Source of the DNA: Polaribacter sp. Z022
GTDB taxonomy: Bacteria > Bacteroidota > Bacteroidia > Flavobacteriales > Flavobacteriaceae
DNA length: 64,000 bases
Direction: 5' to 3'
NCBI RefSeq assembly: GCF_023555495.1
Contig: NZ_JALCZO010000003.1
Span: 248,001 to 312,000 of the forward strand
Below the pieces are notes generated by a model. That model did not search any database. It had not been told where the DNA came from and saw only the letters and a list, made by a program, of their open reading frames with translations. The translations under genes and the position numbers were made by a program. Below are positions 1-9,417 of this stretch, in pieces. The stretch's first letter is position 1. Every line of letters begins with the position of its first letter.

Positions 1-2
1 AA

Positions 3-1502
3 AAAGGTTATAAAAGTGATGTAATAAAGTTGCAACTAAAAAAAGCAATTGTTACAGAAGAAGGATTAAACATTTTTGAATTTTCTAGCAGAGTTAGAAA
101 TGCATATGAAACATCTAATGCTCATTATGACAAATTAATTGCAAAATATGATTCAGAAAAAAACTGGGATAAAAAAGGTGAACAGTATCAATATAAAATC
201 TATGGAAAACCACACACTTTAAGCTATACTTTAGCTAAAAAAGCAGGTAAAGGTTTTATTAAGAAAAATACAGGTTTAGTTTGGTTTTTAACTTTTGGTT
301 TGGGTATTATTGGAGCACTAATGTTTATCATCCCTAATTTAATTTTATTAGGAAAACCTGGTATTAAAAACGATGGCGTTTATTTAGAATCTGCCACTAA
401 CAGAGGTTGGATTGCTTGGTTAGTTCTTATATATCTAGTTAGCTTTTATTTAGTATTGTATTTTATGCCAGATTATGTTGTTAATTGGACTTATATTTTA
501 GATCCTATAAGCAACTTTTTAAATGGTGGAGATGCAAGTCAATGGTTTGTATACGGATTCTTGTATTGTACAATTATGCTAGTAATGGGTGCAAGAATGT
601 ATATTAAATACAGACATAATAAATACCAAATTGTAAGAACAACATCTGTTTTATTTTTTCAAATAGTATTTGCTTTTTTAATTCCAGAAATCATGACAAG
701 CCTAAATATGCCCGGATATGATTTTAAAAATGCTTTTCCACTTGATTACGATTTTTTCTTTGAATGGAATTTAGAAAGCTTAACTAATAGTGGAGGAATT
801 GGAATCTTTATTCTTGTTTGGGGTGTTATTTTAACACTAGTAATTGTACCAGTAATGGTCTATTTCTTTGGAAAAAGATGGTACTGTTCTTGGGTTTGTG
901 GTTGTGGAGGTTTAGCAGAAACTTTAGGAGACCCTTACAGACAACATTCTAACAAAAGTTTGAATGCTTGGAAATTAGAAAGATGGTTAATTCACTCTGT
1001 ATTAGTATTCTCTTTAGTGATGACAATTGTTACTTTATATTGTTATTTTTCTGGAGCAGAATCTTTTATTGGTATTAAATCTCAATGGATTAAAGACACC
1101 TATAGTTTCTTAATTGGTGCGTGGTTTGCAGGAGTTATTGGAACAGGATTTTATCCAATTTTTGGAAACAGAGTTTGGTGTAGATTTGGTTGTCCTTTAG
1201 CTGCTTATTTAGGGTTGGTACAACGTTTTAAATCGAGATTTAGAATTACTACAAATGGAGGTCAGTGTATTTCTTGTGGAAACTGTTCTACTTATTGTGA
1301 ACAAGGAATTGATGTAAGGTCTTATGCTCAAAAAGGAGAAAACATAGTTAGATCTAGTTGTGTTGGTTGTGGAATATGTTCTGCAGTTTGCCCAAGAGGA
1401 GTTTTAAAATTAGAAAACGGGCCTGAAAAAGGTAGAATAAATCCTACTGAAATATTATTAGGTAATGATGTTGATTTAATGGATTTAGTAAACAAAAAAT
1501 AA
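3..1502 (+). CDS. Membrane 4Fe-4S polyferredoxin (NapH/CcoG-like), 5'-truncated
   Basis: This is an integral membrane iron-sulfur protein, probably passing electrons at the inner membrane. Several hydrophobic helices (about residues 80-220 and 265-400 counted from the TTG at 30) surround two NapH-type cysteine motifs, CSWVCGCGG and CRFGCP. Two ferredoxin clusters follow near the C-terminus: CISCGNCSTYC (with Glu where Pro is usual) and CVGCGICSAVCP. The reading frame is open back to the first bases with no stop, so the TTG at 30 is probably not the true start and the N-terminal part lies outside the window. The stop overlaps the next gene (TAATG). The electron donor and acceptor cannot be told from this fragment. 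Confidence 0.8.
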   Translation, partial: KGYKSDVIKLQLKKAIVTEEGLNIFEFSSRVRNAYETSNAHYDKLIAKYDSEKNWDKKGEQYQYKIYGKPHTLSYTLAKKAGKGFIKKNTGLVWFLTFGLGIIGALMFIIPNLILLGKPGIKNDGVYLESATNRGWIAWLVLIYLVSFYLVLYFMPDYVVNWTYILDPISNFLNGGDASQWFVYGFLYCTIMLVMGARMYIKYRHNKYQIVRTTSVLFFQIVFAFLIPEIMTSLNMPGYDFKNAFPLDYDFFFEWNLESLTNSGGIGIFILVWGVILTLVIVPVMVYFFGKRWYCSWVCGCGGLAETLGDPYRQHSNKSLNAWKLERWLIHSVLVFSLVMTIVTLYCYFSGAESFIGIKSQWIKDTYSFLIGAWFAGVIGTGFYPIFGNRVWCRFGCPLAAYLGLVQRFKSRFRITTNGGQCISCGNCSTYCEQGIDVRSYAQKGENIVRSSCVGCGICSAVCPRGVLKLENGPEKGRINPTEILLGNDVDLMDLVNKK

Positions 1503-1984
1503 TGCTAAGAAAAACAGTATTTTGTTTCTCTCTTTTATTTGTTTGTTTTGCTACTTTTTGTCAAAAAAAGTACCATAAAGAATATTTTAAAAACGGACAA
1601 CTTAAAAAAGAAGGTTGGACTATAAACAATAACAAAACAGCTTATTGGAAATTTTATTATCAAAATGGAAACTTAAAAAAAGAAGGTCATTTTTTAGATA
1701 ATTTAGAAACGAATTATTGGTACTTTTACGCCAAAGATTCATCCAAAGAAAAAGAAGGACATTTTAAAAAAGGAATTAAAACAAATTGGTGGTTATTTTA
1801 TGATAATAATGGTTTTGTGAACCATAAATGTCAACTAAAAAACAACCAAAAAAATGGATATTGCTTAATTTACAAAAGAAGAAAGCTCATAAGAGCTTCT
1901 AAATTTAAAAATGGCAAAAAAATAAAAGAATGGACAGACTTTTCGTCTTTTAAAAGTGAAAATAGTCTTAATGATTTAAAATGA
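1502..1984 (+). CDS. Secreted MORN-like repeat protein (YwqK-type)
   Basis: A 160-residue protein with an N-terminal signal peptide (hydrophobic residues about 5-20, ending in a CQKK region). Three to four repeats follow of the form YF-NGxLKKEG-x-NxxxxxxWxFY, typical of MORN-repeat variants annotated as YwqK-family antitoxin-like proteins. The family is common and paralogous in Flavobacteriaceae, and its role is mostly undefined; I see no toxin partner next to it. The ATG overlaps the preceding stop by one base and the TGA overlaps the next ATG (ATGA), so it is probably translated together with the glycosyltransferases downstream. Confidence 0.65.
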   Translation: MLRKTVFCFSLLFVCFATFCQKKYHKEYFKNGQLKKEGWTINNNKTAYWKFYYQNGNLKKEGHFLDNLETNYWYFYAKDSSKEKEGHFKKGIKTNWWLFYDNNGFVNHKCQLKNNQKNGYCLIYKRRKLIRASKFKNGKKIKEWTDFSSFKSENSLNDLK

Positions 1985-2691
1985 TAAAGCCCTTAATTAA
2001 AGTAATTATACCTGCTTATAATGAGCAAGACTCTATTGCAAACGTAATAAACGATATTCCAAATATTGTTGAAGAAGTTATTGTTATAAGCAATAATTCT
2101 ACAGATAATACAGAAATTAATGCTCAAAAAGCAGGAGCAACTGTTTTAACAGAAAGCAGAAAAGGATATGGTTATGCTTGTTTAAAAGGTATGGAATATA
2201 TTGAAAATCAAGCAATCTTAGATCCTCATCACATTCCAGATATAATTGTTTTTTTAGATGGAGATTACTCTGATTATCCAGAACAATTAATTGAATTAAT
2301 TGAACCAATTTTAAAAGATGATATTGATTTTGTTATTGGAGCACGTGTAAAAAATCTAAGAGAAGAAGGCTCTATGACACCTCAACAAATATTTGGAAAT
2401 TGGTTGGCTACTTTTTTAATGAAGATGTTTTTTGGGGCAAAATTTACAGATTTAGGTCCTTTTAGAGCAATAAAATATCCTAAACTTTTAGCTTTAAACA
2501 TGGAAGACAAAACTTATGGATGGACCGTTGAAATGCAATTAAAGGCATTAAAACAAAAATTAAGTTATGTAGAAATACCTATGAAATATAGAAATAGAAT
2601 TGGTGTTTCAAAAGTGTCTGGTACTGTAAAAGGAAGTATATTTGCAGGGATAAAAATATTAGGTTGGATTTTTAAATACAGTTTTAAATAG
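1981..2691 (+). CDS. Family 2 glycosyltransferase (dolichyl-phosphate mannose synthase-like)
   Basis: A 236-residue GT-A fold glycosyltransferase. The N-terminus has the nucleotide-sugar binding start VIIPAYNEQDSI, followed by the acidic motif FLDGDYSDYP near residue 97 for metal and nucleotide binding. It has no long C-terminal membrane domain, only a weakly hydrophobic tail, and resembles small cytoplasmic-face DPM/UDP-glucose-type transferases that charge a polyprenyl phosphate. It sits between a MORN protein and a processive GT2 and overlaps both neighbours at start and stop. Inference: it may supply a lipid-linked sugar to the GT-C protein at 4181. The donor sugar is not readable from sequence. 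Confidence 0.8.
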   Translation: MIKPLIKVIIPAYNEQDSIANVINDIPNIVEEVIVISNNSTDNTEINAQKAGATVLTESRKGYGYACLKGMEYIENQAILDPHHIPDIIVFLDGDYSDYPEQLIELIEPILKDDIDFVIGARVKNLREEGSMTPQQIFGNWLATFLMKMFFGAKFTDLGPFRAIKYPKLLALNMEDKTYGWTVEMQLKALKQKLSYVEIPMKYRNRIGVSKVSGTVKGSIFAGIKILGWIFKYSFK

Positions 2692-4181
2692 TGGTTCTAG
2701 AATACATTATAATTATCATTTACTCAATATCGTTATTGCTTATTTTTATGTATGCTTTAGCGCAATTAAATTTACTTTTTAATTATTTAAAAGCCAATAA
2801 AAAAGTAGATGATTCAGAAAAATACGATTTTTCTAATTCAAAAGAAATTCCATTTGTTACTATACAATTACCTGTTTATAATGAATTGTATGTAATGGAA
2901 CGTTTGCTTAAAAACATTGCTACATTAGAATATCCAAGAGAAAAATTAGAAATACAGGTTTTAGATGATTCTACAGATGAATCTGTAGAAATAACAGCAA
3001 AACTTATTGCTAATATTCAAAAAACAGGATTAGACATTCAGCATATTAGAAGAACCAACAGACAAGGTTTTAAAGCAGGTGCTTTAAAGGAAGGACTAGA
3101 AATTGCTAAAGGTGAATTCATTGCTATTTTTGATGCAGATTTTTTACCAAAATCAGATTGGTTATACAAAACTGTTCCTTATTTTAAAAACCCAGAAATT
3201 GGTGTTGTTCAAACAAGATGGGGACACATTAATAGAAATTACTCTACATTAACTAAAATTCAAGCTTTTGCATTAGATGCTCATTTTACTTTAGAACAAG
3301 TGGGTAGAAATAGCAAAGGGCATTTTATCAATTTTAATGGTACTGCAGGTGTTTGGAGAAAAGATTGTATTTATGATGCAGGTAATTGGGAAGGAGACAC
3401 ACTAACAGAAGACTTAGATTTAAGTTACAGAGCTCAATTAAATAATTGGAAATTTAAATATTTAGTAGATGTAGAAACTCCTGCTGAATTACCTGTTGTA
3501 ATTAGTGCTGCAAGATCACAACAATTTAGATGGAATAAAGGTGGTGCTGAGAATTTTCAGAAAATGACAAGACGTGTATTAAAGAATAAAAACGTGTCTT
3601 TTAAAACTAAAATTCATAGTTTATTACACCTTTTAAATAGTTCTATGTTTACTTGTATTTTTTTAGTTGCTGTTTTAAGTATACCAATGTTATACATTAA
3701 AAATGAATACGCACATCTAAAAATCTACTTTTATGTAATGAGCTTTTTTGTAGTTAGTTCTCTTATCTTTTTTATTTGCTATTGGTATATGTTTAAAAAT
3801 ATTTACGGAGGTGGATTTATAAAATTTATAAAATATATTGGCTCATTTTTTACTTTCTTTTCAATTGCAATGGGTTTTTCTCTTCACAATACAATTGCTG
3901 TTTTAGAAGGTCATTTTGGTAAAAAAAGTGAATTTGTTAGAACACCAAAATTTAATATAAGTACTTTAAAAGATGGTTGGAAAAACAACAAATACATTAA
4001 GAAAAAACCATCTATTCATGTAGTTTTAGAAGGCCTTTTAGCTTTATACTTTGTGTTTGGAATGTATAGTGCTTTTATAGTTGGAAATCAAGGAGGAGAT
4101 TTTGGTTTGTTTCCATTCCATTTTATGCTTTTTATAGGTTTTAGTTATGTGTTTTTTAAATCTATTTTTTCAAAAGCTTAA
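2691..4181 (+). CDS. Processive-type GT2 membrane glycosyltransferase
   Basis: A 496-residue membrane glycosyltransferase of the cellulose-synthase/ceramide-glucosyltransferase-like branch of GT2. An N-terminal helix (residues 3-25) is followed by a catalytic domain with LDDSTD, FDADF, TEDLD and QQFRWNKG (the Q-x-x-RW class motif of processive enzymes), then four or five C-terminal helices. The start is GTG and shares its first base with the preceding TAG. It lies in a translationally coupled run with another GT2 and a GT-C enzyme, which suggests synthesis of an envelope or exported polysaccharide or glycolipid. The product is unknown. Confidence 0.85.
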   Translation: MVLEYIIIIIYSISLLLIFMYALAQLNLLFNYLKANKKVDDSEKYDFSNSKEIPFVTIQLPVYNELYVMERLLKNIATLEYPREKLEIQVLDDSTDESVEITAKLIANIQKTGLDIQHIRRTNRQGFKAGALKEGLEIAKGEFIAIFDADFLPKSDWLYKTVPYFKNPEIGVVQTRWGHINRNYSTLTKIQAFALDAHFTLEQVGRNSKGHFINFNGTAGVWRKDCIYDAGNWEGDTLTEDLDLSYRAQLNNWKFKYLVDVETPAELPVVISAARSQQFRWNKGGAENFQKMTRRVLKNKNVSFKTKIHSLLHLLNSSMFTCIFLVAVLSIPMLYIKNEYAHLKIYFYVMSFFVVSSLIFFICYWYMFKNIYGGGFIKFIKYIGSFFTFFSIAMGFSLHNTIAVLEGHFGKKSEFVRTPKFNISTLKDGWKNNKYIKKKPSIHVVLEGLLALYFVFGMYSAFIVGNQGGDFGLFPFHFMLFIGFSYVFFKSIFSKA

Positions 4182-5536
4182 TGTCTTTTTTTAAAAAACA
4201 TAAAGATATTTTACTAATTTCTATTAGTACAATACTCTATTTTGTATTTGCCTACTTTTTAGAAAGAACAGAATTTACCAAACTACTTTTATTGTGGTTT
4301 TCTCTATTTGGATGCTCTTATTTTTTGATAAAAAGCAAAACAATAAATACAACAACCTTAATTGGTTTAGTAATTCTTTTTAGACTAATTTTTCTTTTTG
4401 CTATACCAAATTTATCACAAGATTTTTATAGGTTTATTTGGGATGGAAGAATGATTCTAGAGGGATTTAACCCCTATTTATCTTTACCAGAAACATTTAT
4501 TCAACAAGGAAATTCTCCAATTTCTGATGCTAATAATTTATATTCTGGAATGGGAGAAATGAATGGTAGTCATTATACAAATTACCCTCCTATCAATCAA
4601 CTTTGTTTTTTAATTGCAGCTCTTTTTGCAAGTAAAAGTATTTTTGGTTCTGTAATTGTTTTAAGAATTCTAATAATTTTAGCTGATGTTGGAATTCTTT
4701 ATTTTGGAAAAAAATTACTTGAGAAATTAAATTTACCTGTTAAAAATATTTTTTGGTACGCTTTAAATCCGTTTATAATTATAGAAATGACAGGTAACTT
4801 ACATTTTGAACCTGTAATGTTGTTTTTCTTAATTTGGAGTTTATACAAGCTACAACAACATAAATGGATTTGGGCTGCAATACTATTAGCTTGCTCAGTT
4901 TCAGTAAAACTAATTCCACTTTTGTTTTTGCCTTTATTTTTACAATGGTTTGTAAAAAACGAACAAAATTGGCTTGCAGGCATTAAAAAAATCAGTCTTT
5001 TTTATCTTATAATAATAAGTACTATTATAATATTATTTCTTCCTTTTTACTCTTCAAACTTTATAGCTAATTATTCAAACTCTGTAGGTTTATGGTTTCG
5101 TAATTTTGAGTTTAATGCTAGCTTTTATTATATATTTAGAGAAATTGGATATCTTTTTAGAGGTTGGAATGAGATTGCTATTATTGGTAAAATAACTCCT
5201 ATTTTAACTATCATATTTCTAATGATAATTACATTCTTTAGAAAAAACAACTCTTTAAAACAATTAATTACTGCCTTTTTGTTTGGCTTGTGTTTTTATT
5301 ATTTTACAGCAACAACAATTCATCCTTGGTATTTAGCAACTCCTTTAATTCTATCAATATTCACTAAATATCGTTTTCCAATATTTTGGACAATTGCAAT
5401 TGTTTTTAGCTATCAGGCATATGCAAATAATCCATGGAAAGAAAATTTAGCATTTGTTGCACTAGAATATTTAATAGTATTTGGAGTCTTAATATATGAG
5501 CTAAGAAAAACTAAAAATTATAAAATTGTAAAATAA
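4181..5536 (+). CDS. GT-C polytopic glycosyltransferase (polyprenol-phosphate-mannose type)
   Basis: A 451-residue protein with about ten to twelve membrane helices and the GT-C signature of an acidic pair in the first periplasmic loop (SQDFYRFIWDGR, about residues 78-89). The pattern resembles mannosyltransferases that use polyprenyl-phosphate sugars (MptA/MptB, GT87-like). It is last in the coupled cluster (TAATG overlap with the GT2 upstream). Inference: the small GT2 at 1981 makes the polyprenyl-phosphate donor, the larger GT2 extends or assembles, and this enzyme adds sugars on the periplasmic side. Substrates are not determinable here. Confidence 0.72.
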   Translation: MSFFKKHKDILLISISTILYFVFAYFLERTEFTKLLLLWFSLFGCSYFLIKSKTINTTTLIGLVILFRLIFLFAIPNLSQDFYRFIWDGRMILEGFNPYLSLPETFIQQGNSPISDANNLYSGMGEMNGSHYTNYPPINQLCFLIAALFASKSIFGSVIVLRILIILADVGILYFGKKLLEKLNLPVKNIFWYALNPFIIIEMTGNLHFEPVMLFFLIWSLYKLQQHKWIWAAILLACSVSVKLIPLLFLPLFLQWFVKNEQNWLAGIKKISLFYLIIISTIIILFLPFYSSNFIANYSNSVGLWFRNFEFNASFYYIFREIGYLFRGWNEIAIIGKITPILTIIFLMIITFFRKNNSLKQLITAFLFGLCFYYFTATTIHPWYLATPLILSIFTKYRFPIFWTIAIVFSYQAYANNPWKENLAFVALEYLIVFGVLIYELRKTKNYKIVK

Positions 5537-5561
5537 TCAATTTTAAACCCTAAAATTAAGC

Positions 5562-5569
5562 TATTTTTG
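5562..5569 (+). promoter_or_regulatory. Bacteroidota -7 box before the LacI gene
   Basis: TATTTTTG is an exact match to TAnnTTTG, 28 bases before the ATG at 5598. No clear -33 TTTG is visible at the usual distance. Confidence 0.45.
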
Positions 5570-5597
5570 TATTTTAGTCATTAATATTTGAATTAAA

Positions 5598-6626
5598 ATG
5601 AAAAGACTTACCATAAAAGACATTGCAAAAGAGTTTAGTGTTTCTATTTCTACAGTATCTAAAGCTCTGAATGACAGCTATGAAATTAGTGTAAGCACTA
5701 AAGAAAAAATTCAGAAATATGCTAAAGCAAACAACTACAAACCCAACTTTAACGCTTTAAGTTTAAAAAATAGACAAACAAAAACATTAGGTATTATTAT
5801 TCCTAATATGTTAAACTATTTCTTTGCTCAAGTTTTTAATGGAATGGAAAAAGTTGCCAATGAAAGAGGTTATAAAATTATTTCTTGTATTTCTAACGAA
5901 TCTTTTGACAAAGAAGTAGAAACCATAGAAATGCTTTCTAATGGCAGTATAGATGGTTTTATTTTATCTCTAGCAGAAGAAACTGTTTCTAAAGGAGATT
6001 TTAAACATTTTCAAGAAGTTATTGATAATGGAACTCCAATTGTAATGTTTGATAGAGTTGCAGATAATATAAATTGTGATAAAGTTGTTACAGATAACTT
6101 TGATAGTTCTAGAAGTACTGTAAGTTATTTGGTAAAATCTGGTCATAAAAATATTGCATTTATTTCTACAATGAATAATTTAGAAATAGGTAGAAGAAGA
6201 CAATTAGGTTACTTAAAAGGGTTAGAAGATCATAACTTAAAAGCAGAAAAAAATCTAATTATCAATATAGATGATGATTATAAAAACTATGAGTCTATTT
6301 TAGAACCAATTTTAAAAAACAACAAAATAGATAGTGTTATTGCTACAGATGAGTCTTCTGCAATTGCAGCTATGAAAGTTGCTATTAAACAAGGTCATAA
6401 AGTACCAGAAAACTTTTCTGTTATTTCTTTTTCTAACGGAATTTTAGCAAGACATTCTAGTCCAAGAATGACAACTGTTAGTCAACATGGAGAAGATATG
6501 GGAGCAACTGCTGCAGAAATGCTTATTAATAGATTAGAAGACAAATCTGAGGTTAAAAAGAAACCCGAAACTATTGTTGTAAAAACAGATTTAGTAGAAA
6601 GGAATTCAACTAAAAAAATCTTATAA
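5598..6626 (+). CDS. LacI-family transcriptional regulator
   Basis: A 342-residue LacI/GalR-type repressor. The N-terminal helix-turn-helix and hinge helix are clear (TIKDIAKEFSVSISTVSKAL, residues 4-23, then NYKPNFNALSLK). A periplasmic-binding-protein-like effector domain starts near TLGIIIPN and ends near residue 335. It lies 21 bases upstream of a Cof-type HAD phosphatase, so the two may form an operon concerned with sugar or sugar-phosphate metabolism. No obvious sugar-utilisation genes follow, so the regulon and effector are unknown. A -7 box precedes it. Confidence 0.9.
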   Translation: MKRLTIKDIAKEFSVSISTVSKALNDSYEISVSTKEKIQKYAKANNYKPNFNALSLKNRQTKTLGIIIPNMLNYFFAQVFNGMEKVANERGYKIISCISNESFDKEVETIEMLSNGSIDGFILSLAEETVSKGDFKHFQEVIDNGTPIVMFDRVADNINCDKVVTDNFDSSRSTVSYLVKSGHKNIAFISTMNNLEIGRRRQLGYLKGLEDHNLKAEKNLIINIDDDYKNYESILEPILKNNKIDSVIATDESSAIAAMKVAIKQGHKVPENFSVISFSNGILARHSSPRMTTVSQHGEDMGATAAEMLINRLEDKSEVKKKPETIVVKTDLVERNSTKKIL

Positions 6627-6646
6627 TTTTTCTATTTTCAGAAGTT

Positions 6647-7447
6647 ATGAATTTATCAAAAGTAAAATTAATAGTTTCTGACATGGATGGAACCTTACTT
6701 AACTCTAAAGGAGAAGTAAGCGATTTATTCTTTGAATTATTTCATCAATTAAAAAAACAAAACATTCATTTTTGTGCTGCTAGTGGAAGACAATACAACA
6801 GTATTGTTAACAAATTGTCTAGCATAAAAAATGATATTTTTGTTATTGCAGAAAATGGCGCTATTGCTAAAAAAAAAGAAAATCTAATTCTTGCTACACC
6901 AATTTCTGCTAAAAAAATAAAAACAATTATTCCTGTTTTAAGAACTATTAAAGATGCTCATATAGTTTTGTGTGGAGAAAATGGTGCGTTTATAGAATCT
7001 AAAAACGAAGGTTTTATAAAACTTTTTCAAGAGTATTACAATAGCTATCAGATAGTTGAAGATTTAACTGAAATTGCTGATAAAGAAGATTATTTAAAAA
7101 TTGCAATCTATCATTCTGTATCATCTGCAGATTTTATTTATCCTGTTGTAAAAGAGTTTGAAAATGAAATGCTGGTAAAAATTTCTGGTAAAAACTGGTT
7201 AGATCTTTCAGATGAAAAAGCAAATAAAGGTTTTGCGTTAAAAGAAGTACAGAAAATTCTAAATATATCTAAAGAAGAAACTTTAGCTTTTGGAGATTAT
7301 CATAATGATATAGAAATGCTTCAAGAAGCAGATTTTAGTTTTGCTATGCAAAATGCTCATAAAGACATTACACAAATTGCAAATTATACTACAGATAGTA
7401 ATGACAATTTTGGCGTAGAAAATGTTTTAAAACTTATAATAAAATAA
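6647..7447 (+). CDS. Cof-type HAD-IIB phosphatase
   Basis: A 266-residue cytoplasmic HAD phosphatase. Motif I is VSDMDGTLL (nucleophile Asp12, general acid/base Asp14), motif II is AASGRQ, and motif III/IV is the late K with FGDYHNDIEML. The C2B cap between motifs II and III places it in the Cof/IIB subfamily, which acts on sugar phosphates, flavin nucleotides and similar small phosphoesters. It starts 21 bases after the LacI gene and is probably cotranscribed. The substrate is unknown. It converges on the glucosaminidase gene with only one base between the two stops. Confidence 0.85.
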   Translation: MNLSKVKLIVSDMDGTLLNSKGEVSDLFFELFHQLKKQNIHFCAASGRQYNSIVNKLSSIKNDIFVIAENGAIAKKKENLILATPISAKKIKTIIPVLRTIKDAHIVLCGENGAFIESKNEGFIKLFQEYYNSYQIVEDLTEIADKEDYLKIAIYHSVSSADFIYPVVKEFENEMLVKISGKNWLDLSDEKANKGFALKEVQKILNISKEETLAFGDYHNDIEMLQEADFSFAMQNAHKDITQIANYTTDSNDNFGVENVLKLIIK

Positions 7448-7466
7448 ATTATTGGGTCAATAATTT
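7446..7466. terminator. Weak convergent hairpin
   Basis: AAATTATTG / CAATAATTT with a GGT loop spans the two converging stop codons. It is AT-rich and weak, and might serve both strands. Confidence 0.3.
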
Positions 7467-8291
7467 TTGTCCTATAGAAAGCGCATTACTTGTTAAGCCA
7501 TTCAATTTCTTTAGGTTAGAAACAGAGGTATTAAATCTTTTGGCTAAAGAATACAAGGTATCTCCATTTTTAACAGTATAATAAACAACTTTAACCTTAA
7601 TTGGTTTTGTTTTTTTGGGAGTGTATTTATTTTTCTCTTTTTTTACTTTAAAATTTTTCTTTTTAATCTTATCAAATTCATATAATTTATAATCTTCAAT
7701 AATCTTAATTAATTTATTAGGATACTTTTTATCTGTAGCATAACCAGCTTTTTTTAGCCCTCTAGCCCATTTCTTATAATCATTAGGTTTATAATTAAAC
7801 AAAAATGCATAACGTTTTCTTTTTGTTAAAAATTCTGAATGATCTTTATAAGAAGTTTCTACATATTGGTACTTTCTAAAACATTCTCCAATAGTATCAT
7901 CATCATGATAAACACGTTCGCCTTTCCATTTTGTATGGCATTTTATACCAAAATGATTGTTAGATTTCGAAGCCAATTCACTTCTACCACTACCCGATTC
8001 TAAAATTCCTTGAGCTAAAGTTATACTAGCAGGAATTTTACTTTTATGCATTTCATTTACTGCAATTGGAGCATATTTTTTAATATAAGCTAATTTGTAT
8101 TGACTTAATTTTGAATTCTTTTTTTTAAGTTTCTTTACAATTTCATTTTGGTTTACAGATGGAAGTTTAATTGGTTTTTCTTCATTTAAAACAACACCAG
8201 GATTCTTTTTGGTTTTAATTGCATTTCTTTTAGAACCACAACTTGCTAAAACAAAAAAACTAACACAATACAAAACAACTTTTAACTTCAT
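7449..8291 (-). CDS. LysM glucosaminidase lipoprotein (peptidoglycan hydrolase)
   Basis: A 280-residue lipoprotein with signal peptide and lipobox (FFVLASCGS, Cys18). The central domain is a GH73-type N-acetylglucosaminidase: [14 protein letters not shown] contains the expected catalytic Glu, followed by [11 protein letters not shown] basic linker leads to a C-terminal LysM domain ([16 protein letters not shown]... ending near residue 279) for peptidoglycan binding. It probably trims glycan strands during growth or septation. The ATG overlaps the stop of the upstream PLP enzyme gene (ATGA), so both likely share the promoter near 9270. Confidence 0.88.
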   Translation of the reverse strand: MKLKVVLYCVSFFVLASCGSKRNAIKTKKNPGVVLNEEKPIKLPSVNQNEIVKKLKKKNSKLSQYKLAYIKKYAPIAVNEMHKSKIPASITLAQGILESGSGRSELASKSNNHFGIKCHTKWKGERVYHDDDTIGECFRKYQYVETSYKDHSEFLTKRKRYAFLFNYKPNDYKKWARGLKKAGYATDKKYPNKLIKIIEDYKLYEFDKIKKKNFKVKKEKNKYTPKKTKPIKVKVVYYTVKNGDTLYSLAKRFNTSVSNLKKLNGLTSNALSIGQKLLTQ

Positions 8292-9247
8292 AAACTTTTA
8301 ATTATTTGTTCTCCTTTCTTACTTAACATCTTATTAAAACCATCAATTCCTTGTAAACCTCCTGTATGAACTGCTAAAATTTTAGTTCCTTTTTCAAAGT
8401 GATTTTTTTTTATTAAATCTACAATTCCGAAAAGCATTTTACCTGTGTAAATTGGGTCTAATAAAACTCCTGTTTCTAATGAGAAATCATTTATAAAAGT
8501 AATTAATTCTTCATTATATTTAGCATAACCACCAAAATGATAGTTCTTTTGTAATTTCCAATTGTCTTTTCTAATAGTATATTTCTTTATTTCTTCAGAT
8601 AAAAAACCACCTTTTAAAGCAGGAAATCCTAATACTTTTTGGTGTTTCTTTAACGATTTTATAATACCAGATATTGTTCCTCCAGTACCAACAGCAGAAC
8701 AAACATAATCAAATTGAGCATCTTCTTCTGTTAATATTTCTTCACAACCTTCTACAGCTAAACAGTTAGTTCCTCCTTCTGGAACCAGATAAAAATCGCC
8801 CCATTTATTTTTCATTTTTTCAATAAAACCAAAAGATGTTTTTTGTCTATACAGTTCTCTAGAAATAAAATGGAATTTCATTCCATTTTCATGAGCTTCT
8901 CTTAAAGTTGCATTTTCTTCTAATGTTTTTTTAAGATTTAAACCTAATTCATCTCCTCTAATAACACCAAAGGTTTTTAAGCCTGTTAATTTTCCTGCAA
9001 CTGCTGTTGCTGCAATATGATTAGAAAATGCACCTCCAAATGTTAGTAACGATTTCTTTTTTAGTTTTTTGGCTTCAGCTATATTGTATTTTAGTTTTCT
9101 AAACTTATTTCCTGAAACTTCTGGGTGAATTAAATCTTCTCTTTTAATAAAGAGTTCAACTTTTTTATCTTCTAAAATTGGTAGAAAAACTTGTTGGTTT
9201 TTAGTGATTATTTCACTTTCGAAAAATGAATTATTTGTATTACTCAA
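8288..9247 (-). CDS. PLP-dependent ACC deaminase / D-cysteine desulfhydrase family enzyme
   Basis: A 319-residue fold-type II PLP enzyme. The PLP lysine lies in [11 protein letters not shown] (about residue 48-51), followed by [15 protein letters not shown] and a glycine-rich phosphate-binding loop [11 protein letters not shown]. This is the pattern of 1-aminocyclopropane-1-carboxylate deaminase and D-cysteine desulfhydrase, which sequence alone cannot separate here; D-cysteine desulfhydration is the commoner bacterial activity. The start codon is TTG (no in-frame ATG near the N-terminus). It is cotranscribed with the downstream glucosaminidase gene. Confidence 0.85.
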   Translation of the reverse strand: MSNTNNSFFESEIITKNQQVFLPILEDKKVELFIKREDLIHPEVSGNKFRKLKYNIAEAKKLKKKSLLTFGGAFSNHIAATAVAGKLTGLKTFGVIRGDELGLNLKKTLEENATLREAHENGMKFHFISRELYRQKTSFGFIEKMKNKWGDFYLVPEGGTNCLAVEGCEEILTEEDAQFDYVCSAVGTGGTISGIIKSLKKHQKVLGFPALKGGFLSEEIKKYTIRKDNWKLQKNYHFGGYAKYNEELITFINDFSLETGVLLDPIYTGKMLFGIVDLIKKNHFEKGTKILAVHTGGLQGIDGFNKMLSKKGEQIIKSL

Positions 9248-9266
9248 TAGTAGGGTTTTAGTAACG

Positions 9267-9300
9267 CAAAAATAACAGATAAAATTTGGTAACCAACAAA
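9267..9300 (-). promoter_or_regulatory. Promoter for the PLP enzyme/glucosaminidase pair
   Basis: On the minus strand TATTTTTG (9267-9274) matches the -7 box exactly. A TTTG (9297-9300) lies 22 bases upstream and an overlapping TTGG (9293-9296) 18 bases upstream, where the -33 element is expected. The box lies 20 bases before the TTG start. Confidence 0.6.
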
Positions 9301-9387
9301 TAACGTAACATTATCTAAGAAGAAATAAGATTGTAAAAAAGATATTCTTTAAGAAATAAATATTAATAATTATTTGATTACATTTAC

Positions 9388-9405
9388 AAACCGAACAGTC
9401 GGTTT
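9388..9405. promoter_or_regulatory. Palindromic TetR-type operator
   Basis: AAACCGA-ACAG-TCGGTTT is a perfect 7-bp inverted repeat with a 4-bp spacer, ending 12 bases before the ATG of the TetR gene. The size and ACCGA/TCGGT half-sites fit a TetR-family autorepression site. Confidence 0.7.
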
Positions 9406-9417
9406 TAAATTAAAAAA

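Noticed and set aside
1502..1984. Toxin-antitoxin pair based on the YwqK label
   Set aside because: No toxin-like gene is adjacent and the neighbours are glycosyltransferases.
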